From: Pseudomonadota bacterium
GTDB taxonomy: Bacteria; Pseudomonadota; Alphaproteobacteria; Acetobacterales; Acetobacteraceae
DNA: 7,432 nt
Direction of reading: 5' to 3'
NCBI GenBank assembly: GCA_021808985.1
Contig: JAKBAQ010000142.1
Coordinates: forward strand, 1 to 7,432
Part shown: positions 5,839 through 7,432 of the stretch, in pieces
Layout: each line of letters begins with the position of its first letter
How positions within the stretch are numbered: the stretch's first letter is position 1
The notes under the pieces: generated by a model
What the model saw: the letters and a program-made list of their open reading frames with translations, nothing else
Database searches by the model: none
What the model was told of the DNA's origin: nothing
Translations under genes and position numbers: made by a program

Positions 5839-6416
5839 CGATTTTTCTGCTCTGCGTGTTCGCCTATATGGTGGGTTCCATCCCCTTCGGGCTGCTGCTC
5901 ACCCGCGCCGCCGGCCTGGGCGACATCCGCGCCATCGGCTCCGGCAATATCGGCGCCACCAACGTGCTGCGCACCGGCAACAAAAAGCTGGCCGCCGCCA
6001 CCCTGGCGCTGGACGCGCTGAAAGGCACCCTCGCCGTGCTATTCGTTCGGCATTACGGCCATGGCGGCGTGTTTCTGGCCGCGCTGTCGGTGTTTCTCGG
6101 CCATCTCTACCCGCTCTGGCTGGGCTTCCGGGGCGGCAAGGGGGTTGCCACCGGCCTTGGCGTGTTCTGGGGCGTATGCTGGCCGCTGGGCGCGTTCTGC
6201 TGCGCGCTCTGGCTCGCCACCGCCCTCACGCTGCGCCGCTCCTCGCTCGCCGCCCTCGCCGCCTTCGCCATCTCCCCCCTGGCCGCCTGGTATTTCCAGT
6301 CCTGGAAGACCGCCCTCCTGGCGCTCATCATCGCCGCGCTGGTGTTCTGGAAGCACCGCGCCAACATCCAGAGGCTGCTGGCCGGCACGGAGCCCAAAAT
6401 CGGCCAGAAGGCATGA
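5835..6416 (+). CDS. plsY: Glycerol-3-phosphate acyltransferase PlsY
   Basis: PlsY is an integral inner-membrane enzyme that transfers the acyl chain from acyl-phosphate to glycerol-3-phosphate, giving lysophosphatidic acid, the first step of phospholipid synthesis (partnered by PlsX, not in this window). The 193 residues match the family length and contain its three cytoplasmic motifs: GSGNIGATNVLR (35-46), GHLYPLWLGFRGGKGVAT (89-106, glycine-rich phosphate loop) and WKHRANIQRLLAGTEPKIG (172-190). GSIPFG (14-19) in the first membrane segment is also typical, and about five hydrophobic segments are visible. Start ATG 5835 overlaps the preceding stop as ATGA, with AAGGG (5823-5827) 7 nt upstream. 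It also overlaps dprA as ATGA, so all four genes of this operon are probably translated in a coupled manner. Identification is secure. Confidence 0.97.
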   Translation: MTIFLLCVFAYMVGSIPFGLLLTRAAGLGDIRAIGSGNIGATNVLRTGNKKLAAATLALDALKGTLAVLFVRHYGHGGVFLAALSVFLGHLYPLWLGFRGGKGVATGLGVFWGVCWPLGAFCCALWLATALTLRRSSLAALAAFAISPLAAWYFQSWKTALLALIIAALVFWKHRANIQRLLAGTEPKIGQKA

Positions 6417-7432
6417 CTCCCCGGCAAATTGACCATCTGCGCCTGGTCCGCACCGAGAGTGTCGGCCCCATCACCTACCGCCGCCTGCTCGCCCGCTTCG
6501 CAACCCCGGCCGAAGCCCTGGCCGCCCTGCCCGAGCTTGCCCGCGCCGGCGGCCGCGCCACCGCCCCGCGCATTCCCACCCCCGCCGAGGCCGAGCGTGA
6601 ATTCACCGCCCTCGCCCGCCTGGGCGGCAAGTTCATTTTCCTTGATACCCCGGACTACCCCGAATATCTGGCTCAGCTGCCTGACGCCCCGCCCGCCATC
6701 GCCGTGCTGGGTGATCTCAGCCTCCTGCACGGCCGCTCCGTCGGCATCGTCGGCGCGCGCAACGCCTCGGCCAACGGCCTGCGCATGGCCGAATCCCTCG
6801 GCGCGGAGCTGGCGGAATCCCTCACCGTGGTCTCCGGCCTGGCTCGCGGGGTAGATTCCGCCGCCCACACCGGCGCCCTGCGCACCGGCAAAACCATCGC
6901 GGTCATCGCCGGCGGGCTGGACCTGCCCTACCCGCCCGAGAATGAGAAGCTGCAACGCCTGATCGCGCAACACGGCGCCGTGGTGGCCGAGGCCCCGCTC
7001 GGCACCGCGCCCATCGCCCGCCACTTCCCCAAGCGCAACCGCATCATCGCCGGGCTGGTGCTGGGCCTCGTGGTCATCGAGGCCGCGGCCCGCTCCGGCT
7101 CCCTGCTCACCGCGCGCCTGGCCCTCGATGCCGGGCGTGAGCTTTTCGGCGTCCCCGGCTCCCCGCTGGATCCCCGCTCCCAGGGCGCCAACGACCTCAT
7201 CCGCCAGGGCGCCCACCTCACGGAATCCGCCGCCGACGTGCTGGCCAACCTGCCCGCCCACCCCGCCAGCCAGGGCCTGGGGCGCGACCCCTTGTTCCAG
7301 CACGGCCCGCCGCCCGGTTTCGCTGAACCCGCCCCCGCCTGGGTCGACCCCGCCGAGGACGCCCGCGAACTCGCCCGCGCCCGCCTCGCAATCCCTCCCC
7401 TGCTCAGCGCCGACCCCGTCGGAGTTGACGAG
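6413..7432 (+). CDS. dprA: DNA-processing protein DprA (3' end outside window)
   Basis: DprA (Smf) binds incoming single-stranded DNA in the cytoplasm and loads RecA during natural transformation. The first 340 codons are present without a stop. An N-terminal helical region (about 1-70) is followed by the Rossmann-like DprA core: VGIVGARNAS (110-119), VVSGLARGVDSAAH (139-152), IAVIAGGLDLPYPPEN (162-177), HFPKRNRIIAGL (204-215), VIEAAARSGSLLTARLALDAGRE is seen as motif residues Glu223 to Glu243, and FGVPGSPLDPRSQGANDLI (245-263). After a Pro/Ala-rich linker (about 281-325) the sequence PPLLSADPVGVDE (328-340) looks like the start of the C-terminal winged-helix domain. Its ATG overlaps the plsY stop; AGAAGG (6406-6411) is very close to the start, so coupling to plsY translation is likely. 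In many Alphaproteobacteria topA follows, which would lie just beyond the edge. Competence itself is not proven by dprA alone. Confidence 0.96.
   Translation, partial: MTPRQIDHLRLVRTESVGPITYRRLLARFATPAEALAALPELARAGGRATAPRIPTPAEAEREFTALARLGGKFIFLDTPDYPEYLAQLPDAPPAIAVLGDLSLLHGRSVGIVGARNASANGLRMAESLGAELAESLTVVSGLARGVDSAAHTGALRTGKTIAVIAGGLDLPYPPENEKLQRLIAQHGAVVAEAPLGTAPIARHFPKRNRIIAGLVLGLVVIEAAARSGSLLTARLALDAGRELFGVPGSPLDPRSQGANDLIRQGAHLTESAADVLANLPAHPASQGLGRDPLFQHGPPPGFAEPAPAWVDPAEDARELARARLAIPPLLSADPVGVDE

Overview
This is a GC-rich, gene-dense stretch of bacterial chromosome. The gene set and order (tatD followed by a PhnP-like metallo-hydrolase, and pyrB-pyrC-plsY-dprA in overlapping tandem) are typical of Alphaproteobacteria. 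An acetic-acid-bacterium relative (Acetobacteraceae/Acetobacterales) is my best guess, but the family is an inference from gene content and style and was not tested by a search. I see no rRNA, tRNA, CRISPR array, transposase or phage gene.

Layout. Bases 1-2161 are read on the plus strand: the 3' end of tatD, an MBL-fold hydrolase overlapping it by 4 nt, then after 29 nt a zinc-independent MDR oxidoreductase. A convergent gap (2162-2275) holds two hairpins, one of them a good intrinsic terminator for the opposing gene. Bases 2276-3512 are read on the minus strand: a small stand-alone Rieske [2Fe-2S] protein and, upstream of it, a secreted Spy/CpxP-like protein with methionine-rich decapeptide repeats. 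Between these two genes lies an elaborate AT-tract-rich palindromic element (2769-2864) that can fold into a three-way junction. Bases 3513-3646 form a divergent intergenic region with a candidate pyrB promoter and two small dyads. From 3647 to the right edge there is a tightly packed plus-strand operon of pyrB, pyrC-like, plsY and dprA, each start overlapping the previous stop as ATGA. The dprA gene runs off the window.

How the genes work together. PyrB makes carbamoyl-aspartate in pyrimidine synthesis. The following dihydroorotase homologue has lost the HxH metal-binding pair (Arg and Ser instead), so it is better read as a non-catalytic PyrC' partner of PyrB, as in Pseudomonas, than as the working dihydroorotase. 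PlsY starts phospholipid synthesis and DprA loads RecA on incoming single-stranded DNA. Their link to pyr genes is probably shared transcription rather than a shared pathway.

Most of the window is ordinary housekeeping DNA. The points worth a second look are the three-way-junction palindrome, the pseudo-dihydroorotase, the methionine-rich repeats, and the apparently leaderless start of pyrB. I found no convincing undescribed multi-gene system.
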